The notes beneath the pieces were generated by a model. That model made no database searches and was not told the DNA's origin. It saw nothing but the letters and a program-made list of their open reading frames with translations. The translations under genes and the position numbers were made by a program. A DNA stretch of 57,540 nucleotides from an uncultured Actinomyces sp. GTDB taxonomy: Bacteria; Actinomycetota; Actinomycetes; Actinomycetales; Actinomycetaceae. This document shows, one piece after another, positions 39,068 to 47,227 of the stretch. The DNA lies in the NCBI GenBank assembly GCA_937926195.1, contig CALEXZ010000137.1, forward strand, positions 1-57,540, given 5' to 3'. The stretch's first letter is position 1, and every line of letters begins with the position of its first letter.

Positions 39068-40432
39068 ATGTCCACCGCGACCACGAACAGCTCCGCCAGC
39101 AAGCGCGGGTTCCTCGCCAGGGCAGGAATCCTCGTCTGGGTCCTCACGGCGATCGTCCTCGCCCTCGTCCTCGGCAGCGTCAAGATCGGCGGGAACCACC
39201 TCGTTCCCATGGGCGTGGGGCGGGTCTTCGCGACCTTCTCGGACCTGTTCAGCCAGTTCCTCAGCTTCTCGATCCCGCTCATCATCATCGGCCTGGTCAC
39301 CCCCGCCATCGCCGACCTGGGCCGGGGGGCGGGCAAGTGGCTCGGCATCACCGCCGCCATCGCCTACGGCTCGACGCTCTTCTCCGGGTTCCTCACCTAC
39401 CTCGTGTGCGCCACCGTGTTCCCGCGCCTGCTCGGCAGCGGCGCCCTGTCGGACGTCGTCGAGCCCGGCAGCGCCCTGAGCTCCTACTTCACCGTCGAGA
39501 TGCCCGCCGCCGTCGGTGTTATGACCGCCCTGCTGCTCAGCTTCGTGCTGGGCATCGGCCTGTCGATGGTCCCGCGTGGCGTCCTGCGCAAGGGCTTCAT
39601 CGAGTTCCGCGCCATCATCACCTCGCTCATCGAGAGGATCATCATCCCGCTGCTGCCGCTGCACATCTTCGGCATCTTCCTCAACCTCACCTACACCGGT
39701 GAGGCCTGGTCGATCATGCGCACGCTGGTGCGAGTGGTGGTCGTCGTCCTCGTCCTCGAGGTCGTCATCCTCGGGGTGCAGTACCTCGTCGCCGGAGCCA
39801 TCGGCCGACGCAACCCCCTGAAGTCGCTGGTGACGATGCTGCCCGCCTACCTCACCGCGCTGGGCACCTCCTCCTCCGCGGCGACCATCCCGGTCACCCT
39901 CGCCCAGACGAAGAAGAACGGCGTGTCGAGCGCCGTCGCCTCCTTCACGGTGCCGCTGTGCGCCACCATCCACCTGGCCGGCTCCACCTCGAAGATCTTC
40001 GCCTTCGCCTTCGCCATCGTCCTCACCCAGGGCATGACGGTCTCCGCGGCCCAGTGGATCGGCTTCATCTTCATGCTCGGCATCACGATGGTCGCCGCCC
40101 CGGGCGTGCCCGGCGGCGCCATCATGGCGGCGACCGGTCTGCTGTCCTCGATGCTCGGCTTCGACGACGCCCAGGTCGCGCTCATGATCGCCACCTACAT
40201 CGCCCTCGACTCCTTCGGCACCGCCACCAACGTCACGGGCGACGGCGCCATCGCCATCGTCGTCGACACGCTGGCCGGCGGCTCCTTCAACGCCGACGAC
40301 GACCTCGAGAACGCCCGCGAGCTGTCCTTCGACGGCATGAAGTACCTCGACCGTGTGAGCGTCGAGGGCGTCGTCTCCCCGGAGGAGCTCGCCGCCTCCG
40401 CCGCAGCGGCCGGACCCAACGCCGTGAGCTGA
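39068..40432 (+). CDS. Dicarboxylate/amino acid:cation symporter (DAACS/SDF family)
   Basis: A 454-aa transporter with about eight transmembrane helices and the two re-entrant loops of the GltPh/DctA fold. The serine-rich hairpin TALGTSSSAATIPVTL, the following FTVPLCATIHLAGST and the C-terminal DSFGTATNVTGDGAIAIVV (NxxGD ligand and cation site) are clear. It imports an acidic amino acid or C4-dicarboxylate with Na+ or H+. TCA genes sucCD and mdh are in the same region, which fits dicarboxylate use but does not prove it. ATG 39068 has a GGAAGG site. An inverted repeat follows the gene. Confidence 0.92.
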   Translation: MSTATTNSSASKRGFLARAGILVWVLTAIVLALVLGSVKIGGNHLVPMGVGRVFATFSDLFSQFLSFSIPLIIIGLVTPAIADLGRGAGKWLGITAAIAYGSTLFSGFLTYLVCATVFPRLLGSGALSDVVEPGSALSSYFTVEMPAAVGVMTALLLSFVLGIGLSMVPRGVLRKGFIEFRAIITSLIERIIIPLLPLHIFGIFLNLTYTGEAWSIMRTLVRVVVVVLVLEVVILGVQYLVAGAIGRRNPLKSLVTMLPAYLTALGTSSSAATIPVTLAQTKKNGVSSAVASFTVPLCATIHLAGSTSKIFAFAFAIVLTQGMTVSAAQWIGFIFMLGITMVAAPGVPGGAIMAATGLLSSMLGFDDAQVALMIATYIALDSFGTATNVTGDGAIAIVVDTLAGGSFNADDDLENARELSFDGMKYLDRVSVEGVVSPEELAASAAAAGPNAVS

Positions 40433-40450
40433 CACCACGCCCCGACCCCG

Positions 40451-40518
40451 CGAGATGTGCACCTCGCCCCGAGCCCGCGGTGCTGACCGACGCTCGTGAG
40501 GCAGAGGTGCACATCTCG
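40451..40518. repeat. Long inverted repeat with nested stem between symporter and GH36 genes
   Basis: Perfect 15-bp arms CGAGATGTGCACCTC (40451-40465) and its complement (40504-40518) enclose 38 bp that contain a second stem (CGAGC 40470-40474 with GCTCG 40492-40496). It may terminate the symporter transcript. The ATGTGC/GCACAT core resembles the stems at 6153 and 26190, though flanking sequence does not match. Confidence 0.65.
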
Positions 40519-40635
40519 TCTCGGACGGGGGTAGCCTGCGCCACAGGCACGAGGTCGTGCCGCAATGGCACGATCCACCCCAGCCCCTCGGCTCCCGGCC
40601 GAGACGCTCCGCAGCACAAGGAAGTGACCACGGAC

Positions 40636-42828
40636 GTGACGAGCACACGCGCTCAGCTTCTCCACATGCACGGTGAGGGCACCTCCCTCCTCCTGGGCGT
40701 CGGCGAGGGCGGCCTCGCACAGGTGCACTACTGGGGCCCGGACCTCGGCCGGCTCGGCGAGGCCGCCATGGTGGACGCCGCGCGCAGCACCCGGCGCATG
40801 CAGGTGGACAACGACCCCGACGTCGTCCTCGACCCGGGCCTGCTGCCCGGAGCCTGGACCGGGTGGAGCGGCCGCCCCGGCCTGCTCGGACGCCGCCCGG
40901 GCGGCACCGCCTGGTCGCCGCGCCTGACGACGACGTCGCTGAGCGTGCAGACCGAGGGCGTCTGCGGCGAGCTCGCCGCAGACAGCCGCGTCGAGACGGG
41001 GCCCGGGACCGTCGTCCTCACGATGGCCGACGCCGAGGTGGGCTTGTGCGCCACCGTCACCCTCACGCTCGGCCCCGGCGGGACGCTGCTCGTGCGCGCG
41101 AGCCTGACCAACACCGGGGAGGGGCCCTACGAGCTCGACGAGCTCACCGTCGCCCTGCCCGTCCCGCTGGAGATGGACGAGATCCTCGACTTCACCGGCC
41201 GCTGGGGCCGCGAGCGCTTCCCCCAGCGCACACCGGTCGCCTTCGGCGCGCACCTGCGCGAAGGACGCCACGGGCGCACCGGCTTCGACCACCCCACCCT
41301 CATGGCCGTCGGCAGACACGGCTTCGACTTCGCCCGCGGCCCGCTGCGCGCCCTGCACGTCGCTGGACCCGCCAACCACCGCACCTACCTTGAGCGCCTG
41401 CCGGAGGGTCGCCAGGTCCTCGGCGGCGGCGAGCTCCTCCACCCCGGCGAGGTCCGCCTCGCCCCAGGTGAGAGCTATGAGGGCCCCGCCCTCCACTTCG
41501 TCCACGGCGACGGCCTCGACGAGGCGGCCCACCGGGTCCACACCTGGGTGCGCTGCCTGCCCTCAGCCCCCGGCCCCGAGAGGCCGGTCACCCTCAACGT
41601 CTGGGAGGCCGTCCACTTCGACCACTCGCTGCCCACCCTGCTCGCCCTCGCCGACGAGGCCGCCCGCATCGGCGTCGAGCGCTACGTCCTCGACGACGGC
41701 TGGTTCGGCGCCCGCCGCGACGACAGCGCCGGGCTCGGCGACTGGGTCGTCTCCGACGAGGCCTGGCCCCAGGGCCTGCACCCGCTCACCGACCACGTCA
41801 CCGCGCTCGGCATGCAGTTCGGCCTGTGGTTCGAGCCCGAGATGATCAACCCGGACTCCGAGACCGCCCGGAGCCACCCCGAGTGGGTCCTCTCCACCCG
41901 CGAGGACCTGCCCCTGCCGTGGCGCCACCAGCAGGTCATCGACCTGACCAACCCCGAGGCCTGGGAGCACGTGCGCTCCCAGATGGACGCCCTGCTCACC
42001 GAGTACCCGATCTCCTACATCAAGTGGGACCACAACCGCGACGTCTTCGACGCCGGAACGTCCCGTGAGGCGGGACGCGCCGTCGCGGGCCGTCAGATGC
42101 GCGCGGCCCTGGCCCTCATGGATCGCCTGCGCGCCGACCACCCGGGACTGGAGATCGAGTCCTGCTCCTCGGGCGGGGCCCGCATCGACCTGGAGATGGT
42201 GCGCCACACCCAGCGCTTCTGGGCCTCGGACTGCATCGACCCGCACGAGCGCCACTCCATCGTGTGCGGCACCGAGCAGGTCATCCCCCCGGAGATGATC
42301 GGCACCCACGTCGCCAGCGGACGCAACCAGACCACCGGACGCGTGCACGACCTGTCCTTCCGCGCCTGCACCGCCCTGTGGGGGCACATGGGCATCGAGT
42401 GGGACCTCACCAGCGAGTCGCGCGAGGACCTCGATGAGCTCGCCCAGTGGATCGGCTTCTACAAGGCCCACCGGACGCTGCTGCTCACCGGCGACGTCGT
42501 GCGCGACCGGGTCGGTGACACCTCCACCTGGCTGCACGGCGTTGTCGCCGCCGACCGCTCCCACGCCCTGTACGGGCTCAGCGTCCTTGAACGCGGCCCC
42601 CTGACCATCCAGGGGCGCGTGCGCCTGCGGGGTCTGGAAGCCGAGGCGACCTACCGGGTCCGCCCCGTGCGGATCGGCAGCGCCCCCAGCGGCCTCATCG
42701 CCCCGCCGTGGTTCGGGCCGCACTGGGAGGGCGTGAGCGCCACGGGCGCCCAGCTCGCCGCCGTCGGGCTGACCGCGCCGGTCCTTCACCCCGACCAGTC
42801 CCTGCTCATCGAGGCCCAGCGGGTGTGA
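40636..42828 (+). CDS. GH36 alpha-galactosidase
   Basis: A 730-aa family 36 alpha-galactosidase that removes galactose from melibiose, raffinose or stachyose. It has the large N-terminal beta-supersandwich (about 1-310), then the barrel with VLDDGWFGARRDD, GLWFEPEMINPDS, nucleophile Asp465 in YIKWDHNRD, CSSGGARIDLE and acid/base Asp532 in FWASDCID. The length is typical. It has no signal peptide, so it is cytoplasmic. GTG 40636 is preferred; GTG 40624 is in frame but would touch the AAGGA ribosome site. No galactoside transporter or regulator gene is adjacent. A CGTGCC/GGCACG inverted repeat upstream (about 40556-40572) could be an operator. Confidence 0.93.
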   Translation: MTSTRAQLLHMHGEGTSLLLGVGEGGLAQVHYWGPDLGRLGEAAMVDAARSTRRMQVDNDPDVVLDPGLLPGAWTGWSGRPGLLGRRPGGTAWSPRLTTTSLSVQTEGVCGELAADSRVETGPGTVVLTMADAEVGLCATVTLTLGPGGTLLVRASLTNTGEGPYELDELTVALPVPLEMDEILDFTGRWGRERFPQRTPVAFGAHLREGRHGRTGFDHPTLMAVGRHGFDFARGPLRALHVAGPANHRTYLERLPEGRQVLGGGELLHPGEVRLAPGESYEGPALHFVHGDGLDEAAHRVHTWVRCLPSAPGPERPVTLNVWEAVHFDHSLPTLLALADEAARIGVERYVLDDGWFGARRDDSAGLGDWVVSDEAWPQGLHPLTDHVTALGMQFGLWFEPEMINPDSETARSHPEWVLSTREDLPLPWRHQQVIDLTNPEAWEHVRSQMDALLTEYPISYIKWDHNRDVFDAGTSREAGRAVAGRQMRAALALMDRLRADHPGLEIESCSSGGARIDLEMVRHTQRFWASDCIDPHERHSIVCGTEQVIPPEMIGTHVASGRNQTTGRVHDLSFRACTALWGHMGIEWDLTSESREDLDELAQWIGFYKAHRTLLLTGDVVRDRVGDTSTWLHGVVAADRSHALYGLSVLERGPLTIQGRVRLRGLEAEATYRVRPVRIGSAPSGLIAPPWFGPHWEGVSATGAQLAAVGLTAPVLHPDQSLLIEAQRV

Positions 42829-42959
42829 GCCGGATGACACGGGGGGCGAGGGCGACGGGCGCCCATTGTCCCGGGCGCACGGGGGCCGGTGGCCGTAGGC
42901 TCGTCCCAGCGGCTGCAGGTACCTGCGGCCCGCAGCCAACGTCCTAGAAGGAGTCCTTC

Positions 42960-43949
42960 ATGGCCAACGCCCCCGTCAACGTCACCATCACCGGTGCCGC
43001 CGGCAACATCGGTTACGCCCTGCTCTTCCGCATCGCCTCCGGCGCCCTCCTCGGCCCCGACCAGCGCGTCAACCTGCGCCTGCTGGAGATCCCGCCGGCC
43101 ATCAAGGCCGCCGAGGGCACCGCCATGGAGCTGTTCGACTCCGCCTTCCCGACGCTGGGCTCCATCGACATCTTCGATGACCCGAAGCAGGCCTTCGAGG
43201 GCGCCAACATCGCCTTCCTCGTCGGCTCGATGCCGCGCAAGGCCGGCATGGAGCGTGCGGACCTGCTGTCCGCCAACGGCGGCATCTTCGGCCCCCAGGG
43301 TGAGGCCCTCAACGCCGGCGCGGCCGAGGACATCAAGGTCCTCGTCGTCGGCAACCCCGCCAACACGAACGCCCTCATCGCCGCCTCCCACGCCAAGGAC
43401 ATCCCGGCCTCCCGCTTCACGGCGATGACGCGACTGGACCACAACCGCGCCCTCGCCCAGCTGGCCGCCAGGACCGGCGCCCACGTCTCCGAGCTCGACA
43501 AGGTCACCGTCTGGGGCAACCACTCCACCACCCAGTACCCGGACCTCACGCAGGCCACTGTCAAGGGCCAGGCCATCCCCGAGATCCTCGCCGACCGCGC
43601 CTGGGTCGAGGAGGACTTCATCCCCACCGTCGCCAAGCGCGGCGCCGCCATCATCGAGGCCCGTGGCGCCTCCTCGGCGGCCTCGGCAGCCTCGGCCGCC
43701 ATCGACCACGTGCGTGACTGGTGCCTGGGCGTCAAGGGCTACTCCTGGACCTCCTCCTCCATCATGAGCGAGGGCCAGTACGGCGTGCCCGAGGGCATCA
43801 TCTCCTCCTTCCCCTGCACCTCGGAGAACGGTGAGTGGAAGGTCGTCGAGGGCCTGGAGATCGATGAGTTCTCCCGCGCCAAGATCGACGCCTCGGCCGC
43901 CGAGCTGCTCGAGGAGAAGAACACCGTCGCCGAGATGGGCCTCATCTGA
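42960..43949 (+). CDS. mdh: Malate dehydrogenase
   Basis: A 329-aa NAD-dependent malate dehydrogenase of the type common in actinobacteria. NVTITGAAGNIGYALLFRIA binds NAD. LVGSMPRKAGMERADLL is the mobile active-site loop with substrate-binding arginines, MTRLDHNRALAQLA has the catalytic Asp, and VTVWGNHSTTQYPD the catalytic His. It interconverts malate and oxaloacetate in the TCA cycle and the reductive branch to succinate, together with sucCD in this region. ATG 42960 has AGAAGGAG. A 13-bp-arm hairpin follows. Confidence 0.97.
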   Translation: MANAPVNVTITGAAGNIGYALLFRIASGALLGPDQRVNLRLLEIPPAIKAAEGTAMELFDSAFPTLGSIDIFDDPKQAFEGANIAFLVGSMPRKAGMERADLLSANGGIFGPQGEALNAGAAEDIKVLVVGNPANTNALIAASHAKDIPASRFTAMTRLDHNRALAQLAARTGAHVSELDKVTVWGNHSTTQYPDLTQATVKGQAIPEILADRAWVEEDFIPTVAKRGAAIIEARGASSAASAASAAIDHVRDWCLGVKGYSWTSSSIMSEGQYGVPEGIISSFPCTSENGEWKVVEGLEIDEFSRAKIDASAAELLEEKNTVAEMGLI

Positions 43950-43997
43950 TCCCAGGCGCTGAGCCCGCGCGCGCACGCCGAGCCCCGGGCCCTGGCA

Positions 43998-44028
43998 CTG
44001 AGCCCTGACCGAGACGGTGAGGGCTCAG
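43998..44028 (+). terminator. Hairpin terminator of mdh
   Basis: 13-bp arms (43998-44010 and 44016-44028) with one mismatch and a 5-nt loop, 48 bp after the mdh stop. Confidence 0.7.
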
Positions 44029-44097
44029 GTCGGGGGCCGGGGCTCGCTGCCGGGCGGGGCGCACGGCGGGTGCGCACGCGGCGATAGGGTCAGGCCC

Positions 44098-44388
44098 ATG
44101 GCACGACGCAGCGCGAAGCGTCCCTACGGGGCCGCCCACGTCCCCCTCGACATGAGTCGTCTCGCGTCGTTGCCCCGCACCCAGACCGGTCCCGGCGGCG
44201 CCAGCTTCACCGTGCGCCACCTGCGCGGGTCGGACAAGTCCTACACCTGCCCTGGCTGCCACCGGCAGATTCCCCCGGGCACTCCTCACGTCGTCGCCTG
44301 GAGCAACGAGCACCTCTTCGGCACGGACCGGGGTCTTGAGGAGCGCCGTCACTGGCACACCTCGTGCTGGGAGCGTCGCCTGTGGTGA
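44098..44388 (+). CDS. Small conserved actinobacterial protein with a zinc-ribbon-like motif
   Basis: A 96-aa basic protein with YTCPGCHRQI and later HWHTSCW, a CxxC...HxxxC pattern likely to hold zinc. Similar small proteins are widespread in actinobacteria and are often labelled 'ATP/GTP-binding protein' without evidence. GTPHVVAW and RRHWHTSCW are the most conserved-looking segments. There is no ribosome site; TAGGGT lies exactly 7 bases before the ATG, suggesting a leaderless mRNA. Function is unknown. Confidence 0.75.
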   Translation: MARRSAKRPYGAAHVPLDMSRLASLPRTQTGPGGASFTVRHLRGSDKSYTCPGCHRQIPPGTPHVVAWSNEHLFGTDRGLEERRHWHTSCWERRLW

Positions 44389-44481
44389 GCGCGCCGCCCG
44401 GGCTCCCCGGGCTCCCCGGCCCGCTCGGGTGAGGAGGGCCACTCGACGGGCCCGTGGACGCGTGTGGACGAGGGAGGGCCC

Positions 44482-44973
44482 TCAGGCCAGGGGCTCGGGG
44501 GACAGGGTCTCCCAGCCGGGAAGGAGACGCTCGAGCGCGAAACGCAGCGGCACGATGTCGCCGTCGCGCCCGCCCTCCCCGATGGTCAGCGGCACTGGCT
44601 CGGCCGCTGGCGTCACGCCCGTGAGCCTGTCCTTGAGGCTCAGCGACATCGACAGGACGTAGAAGTGCCCGTCGACGTCGATCGCCACCGTCCGGTCCGC
44701 ACGCAGGTACCAGCCCCGCAGTCGGGTGCGTGCCGTCCCGCCCGCGTAGCCCCGCACGACCAGCGGCTCGGGCTCCAGGCCCTGGTCGCGCGCCACCCGG
44801 ACGAAGAGGGAGACGATCCGGGCCGCCCGGGCGTGCTCGGCCTCGGCGCGCTCACGCATCATCCGTGCCCGCTCGGCCGCCGCCTCGCGACGCTGCGTGG
44901 CCCAGTCGGCGTCGGGGGAGGAGCTGTCCGTCGGCTGGACGGGGCCCGGGTTCTCAGGGGAGCTGGTCGGCAT
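44482..44973 (-). CDS. Conserved hypothetical protein
   Basis: A 163-aa soluble protein. A Pro/Ser-rich start and a charged helix (ATQRREAAAERARMMRERAE) precede a compact domain with GWYLRADRTVAIDVDGHFYV, which looks like a beta-rich fold. No catalytic motif is recognised. It converges with the zinc-ribbon gene and is divergent from the GntR gene over a 74-bp gap. Its codon positions look like those of real genes here, and the start codon ATG 44973 is the only reasonable one. Confidence 0.65.
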   Translation of the reverse strand: MPTSSPENPGPVQPTDSSSPDADWATQRREAAAERARMMRERAEAEHARAARIVSLFVRVARDQGLEPEPLVVRGYAGGTARTRLRGWYLRADRTVAIDVDGHFYVLSMSLSLKDRLTGVTPAAEPVPLTIGEGGRDGDIVPLRFALERLLPGWETLSPEPLA

Positions 44974-45047
44974 ACGTGCAGCCTACGTCCTCGTGGCCGG
45001 GCCATGTCCTCCCGCTCATGCCCCCTGCCCGGGCGCACACTAGTGGC

Positions 45048-45407
45048 ATGAGCACCAGCCAGGACCTGGGGATCGTTCTCGACGCCGAGTCGACGACCCC
45101 CGTCTTCATGCAGATCTGCGACGCCGTGTGCCGGGGTGTGGATGAGGGAAGCCTGAGCGCGGGCACCCGGATGCCACCGACCCGGGCGCTGGCCCAGGCG
45201 CTCGACGTCGCCGTCAACACCGTGGCCAAGGCGTACCGGAGCCTGGAGGAGGACGGTGTCCTCGAAGGCCGGGGGCGGCAGGGGACCTTCGTCGTCGAGC
45301 GCAGTGCCGGGCAGCGTGAGGCCAGGCGCTTCGCGCTGGCGATGCGGGACGCGGGCCTCACACTGGCGCAGGCCCAGGACCTGCTGCGCTCCGCCTGGGG
45401 CACGTGA
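45048..45407 (+). CDS. GntR-family regulator, YtrA type
   Basis: A 119-aa DNA-binding protein. The winged helix is complete: PVFMQICDAVCRGVDEGSLS, MPPTRALAQALDVAVNTVAK and AYRSLEEDGVLEGRGRQGTF. Only a short C-terminal helical tail follows instead of an effector domain, which is the YtrA subgroup that usually controls ABC exporters. No such exporter is adjacent, so targets are unknown. There is no ribosome site; CACACT six bases before the ATG may be a leaderless -10 box. Confidence 0.88.
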   Translation: MSTSQDLGIVLDAESTTPVFMQICDAVCRGVDEGSLSAGTRMPPTRALAQALDVAVNTVAKAYRSLEEDGVLEGRGRQGTFVVERSAGQREARRFALAMRDAGLTLAQAQDLLRSAWGT

Positions 45408-45465
45408 GGGCACCGCCGCGGGAGGGTGCTGCTCGGGGCCGACGGCGGCCCCGGGGCGACGCACG

Positions 45466-45515
45466 ACGACGGCGGTCGTGGGAGCGGGCGGTCCCGCTCC
45501 CACGACCGCCGTCGT
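45466..45515. terminator. Strong bidirectional terminator between gntR and the coiled-coil gene
   Basis: Perfect 23-bp arms (45466-45488 and 45493-45515) with a 4-nt loop, placed between convergent genes and ending 3 bp before the coiled-coil gene's stop. Confidence 0.85.
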
Positions 45516-45518
45516 GCC

Positions 45519-46874
45519 TCAGCTCTTCTTCTTGGCCGTCTTGCCCGCGGGCGCGGGTGCTGCGTCGGCCGCGTCCGCGGCGTCCTGCTCGGCCGCGGCC
45601 TGCTCGTCGGCCTCGTCGGGGGCGGGAGCGGGGGCGGCGTACACCGGGGTGAAGACGCCCGCGGCCCCCAGGGCCTCGCGCATCTCCTCAAGGTAGCGGG
45701 AGACGGAGTCACGCTGGCGCTCGAGCTCCTCGACCTGGCGGGTCGCCGCGACGATCCTGTCCTCGGCGCTCTGGCGCGCCTCGTCGATGAGCAGCTCCGC
45801 CTCGGTGCGGGCCTCGCGCAGGATCTCCTCGGCCTGACGCTCAGCCTCCTCCTGGCGGGCACGCACGGCCTGGTCGGTCTGCTCGCGCACGGACTCGGCG
45901 CGGGCCATGGCCTCCTGCACCCGGGACTCGGCCTCAGCCGCCTGTTTCTGGGCCTCCTCGTTCATCTCGCGCACGCGGGCGACGGCCTCGTCGTGGTTGC
46001 GAGAGTCCTCCAGCGCAGCGGCCTCGTGCGCCGAGGCGATCTCCAGCGCCGCCTGGTGGCGCAGCTCGGTGGCCTCCGAGCGGGCGGCAGCGGCCTCCTC
46101 GTGCGCCTGACGCAGCAGGGTCTCGGACTCCGTGCGGGACTTGTTGAGCAGCGACTGCGCCTCCGAGCGGGCGTGCTCGAGCAGGGTCTGGGCCTCGGTC
46201 GTGCTTGAGGTGCGCAGGGCGCTGGCCTCGGCGGCGGCGTCCTCCCGGAGCCTGGAGGCCTCGCGCTCGGTGGAGACCGTCAGCTCCGCGGCGGTCTTGC
46301 GCGCCTGAGCGACGAGGAGCTCGGCCTCGCGCTCGGCACCGGCTGTCATCGTCGTCGCCTGGGACGTGGCGTCGGAGGTCACCTGGGCGGCGCGGCGCTC
46401 GGCCGAGCCGACGAGCTCGTTGGCCCGGGCCTGGGCGTTGGACAGGATGGTGGAGGCCTGCGCCTCGGCGTTGGAGCGCGTCTCCTCAGCCTCGCGGCGC
46501 GCGTCCGACAGGAGGGTCGCCGCCTCCTTCGAGGCCTGCTCGGTGACACGGCCGGCGTTCGCGGAGGCGCGTGCCGTCAGGGCGTCCGCCTCAGAGGTCG
46601 CCTTGGCCATGACGGAGGCCGACTGCTCCTCGGCGCTGCGCAGGAGCTGCTCGATACGCGACCCCAGGCCCGAGTACGTGGGCTTGCCTGACTCGCGCAG
46701 GCGCTGGCGCGCCTCGGCGAGCTCTCCCGCGAGCGTCATCGCGCGCTGGTCGAGACTGGCGACCTCGCGGCGCGCCTCCTTGAGGCTACGGCTCAGGGAC
46801 TCGATGCGCTGGTCGACCTGGGCGCGGTCGTATCCGCGCATGGTGATCGCGAATTCTTCGGTCCCTTCGGCCAT
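45519..46874 (-). CDS. DivIVA/Scy-like coiled-coil cytoskeletal protein
   Basis: A 451-aa protein that is almost wholly alpha-helical coiled coil. Residues 1-60 (MRGYDRAQVDQRIESLSRSL) resemble the DivIVA membrane-binding start, then about 340 residues of Ala/Glu/Arg-rich heptads, and a Pro/Ala/Asp-rich end closing with GKTAKKKS. Such proteins (Scy, FilP, DivIVA and Wag31 relatives) organise polar growth or division sites in actinobacteria. The repeat period in the middle looks longer than a plain heptad, with recurring AxREAE/ARSEAQ blocks. ATG 46874 follows GGAGG. A separate Wag31 gene next to ftsZ would be expected elsewhere. Exact orthology is uncertain. Confidence 0.75.
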   Translation of the reverse strand: MAEGTEEFAITMRGYDRAQVDQRIESLSRSLKEARREVASLDQRAMTLAGELAEARQRLRESGKPTYSGLGSRIEQLLRSAEEQSASVMAKATSEADALTARASANAGRVTEQASKEAATLLSDARREAEETRSNAEAQASTILSNAQARANELVGSAERRAAQVTSDATSQATTMTAGAEREAELLVAQARKTAAELTVSTEREASRLREDAAAEASALRTSSTTEAQTLLEHARSEAQSLLNKSRTESETLLRQAHEEAAAARSEATELRHQAALEIASAHEAAALEDSRNHDEAVARVREMNEEAQKQAAEAESRVQEAMARAESVREQTDQAVRARQEEAERQAEEILREARTEAELLIDEARQSAEDRIVAATRQVEELERQRDSVSRYLEEMREALGAAGVFTPVYAAPAPAPDEADEQAAAEQDAADAADAAPAPAGKTAKKKS

Positions 46875-47227
46875 GGTGGTTCCTCCAGATGCTGGGTAGA
46901 TCGGGTAGTTCGGGGTGGGACGGCGGCGCCGTCTGTGCCAAGGTTAGTCATGCGCGCCTCCGGGGACGAGAGGACTATCGCCCCGTTCTCCGTGGCCGAG
47001 AAACCGGCCTCTCTCCCGTGAGACGGTCAGCCCGTCAGGAGCCCGTCCGTGCGTCCGCTCAGGGCGCAGGACGCTGTGAGATTGCCCGGGACGACTGCGA
47101 GGAGCACCGTCGACGTGGGAGTCTGGGGCGTCAGGCCCCTGTGGCGGGCTTGGGTGCTTGCCTGAGCCTGTCCGCGGCCGGCCCCGTCACCGGGGTGTCC
47201 TGCCATCGACAGCAAGGAGTCCACGTC
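46875..47227. other. 353-bp divergent intergenic region
   Basis: On the minus strand a TAACCT -10 with a weak TCGTCC at 17-bp spacing (around 46943-46971) could drive the coiled-coil gene. Towards the other gene only small GC hairpins are seen, such as GGGGC/GCCCC near 47127 and CCCCG/CGGGG near 47188. No ORF with a ribosome site is present. Confidence 0.5.
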
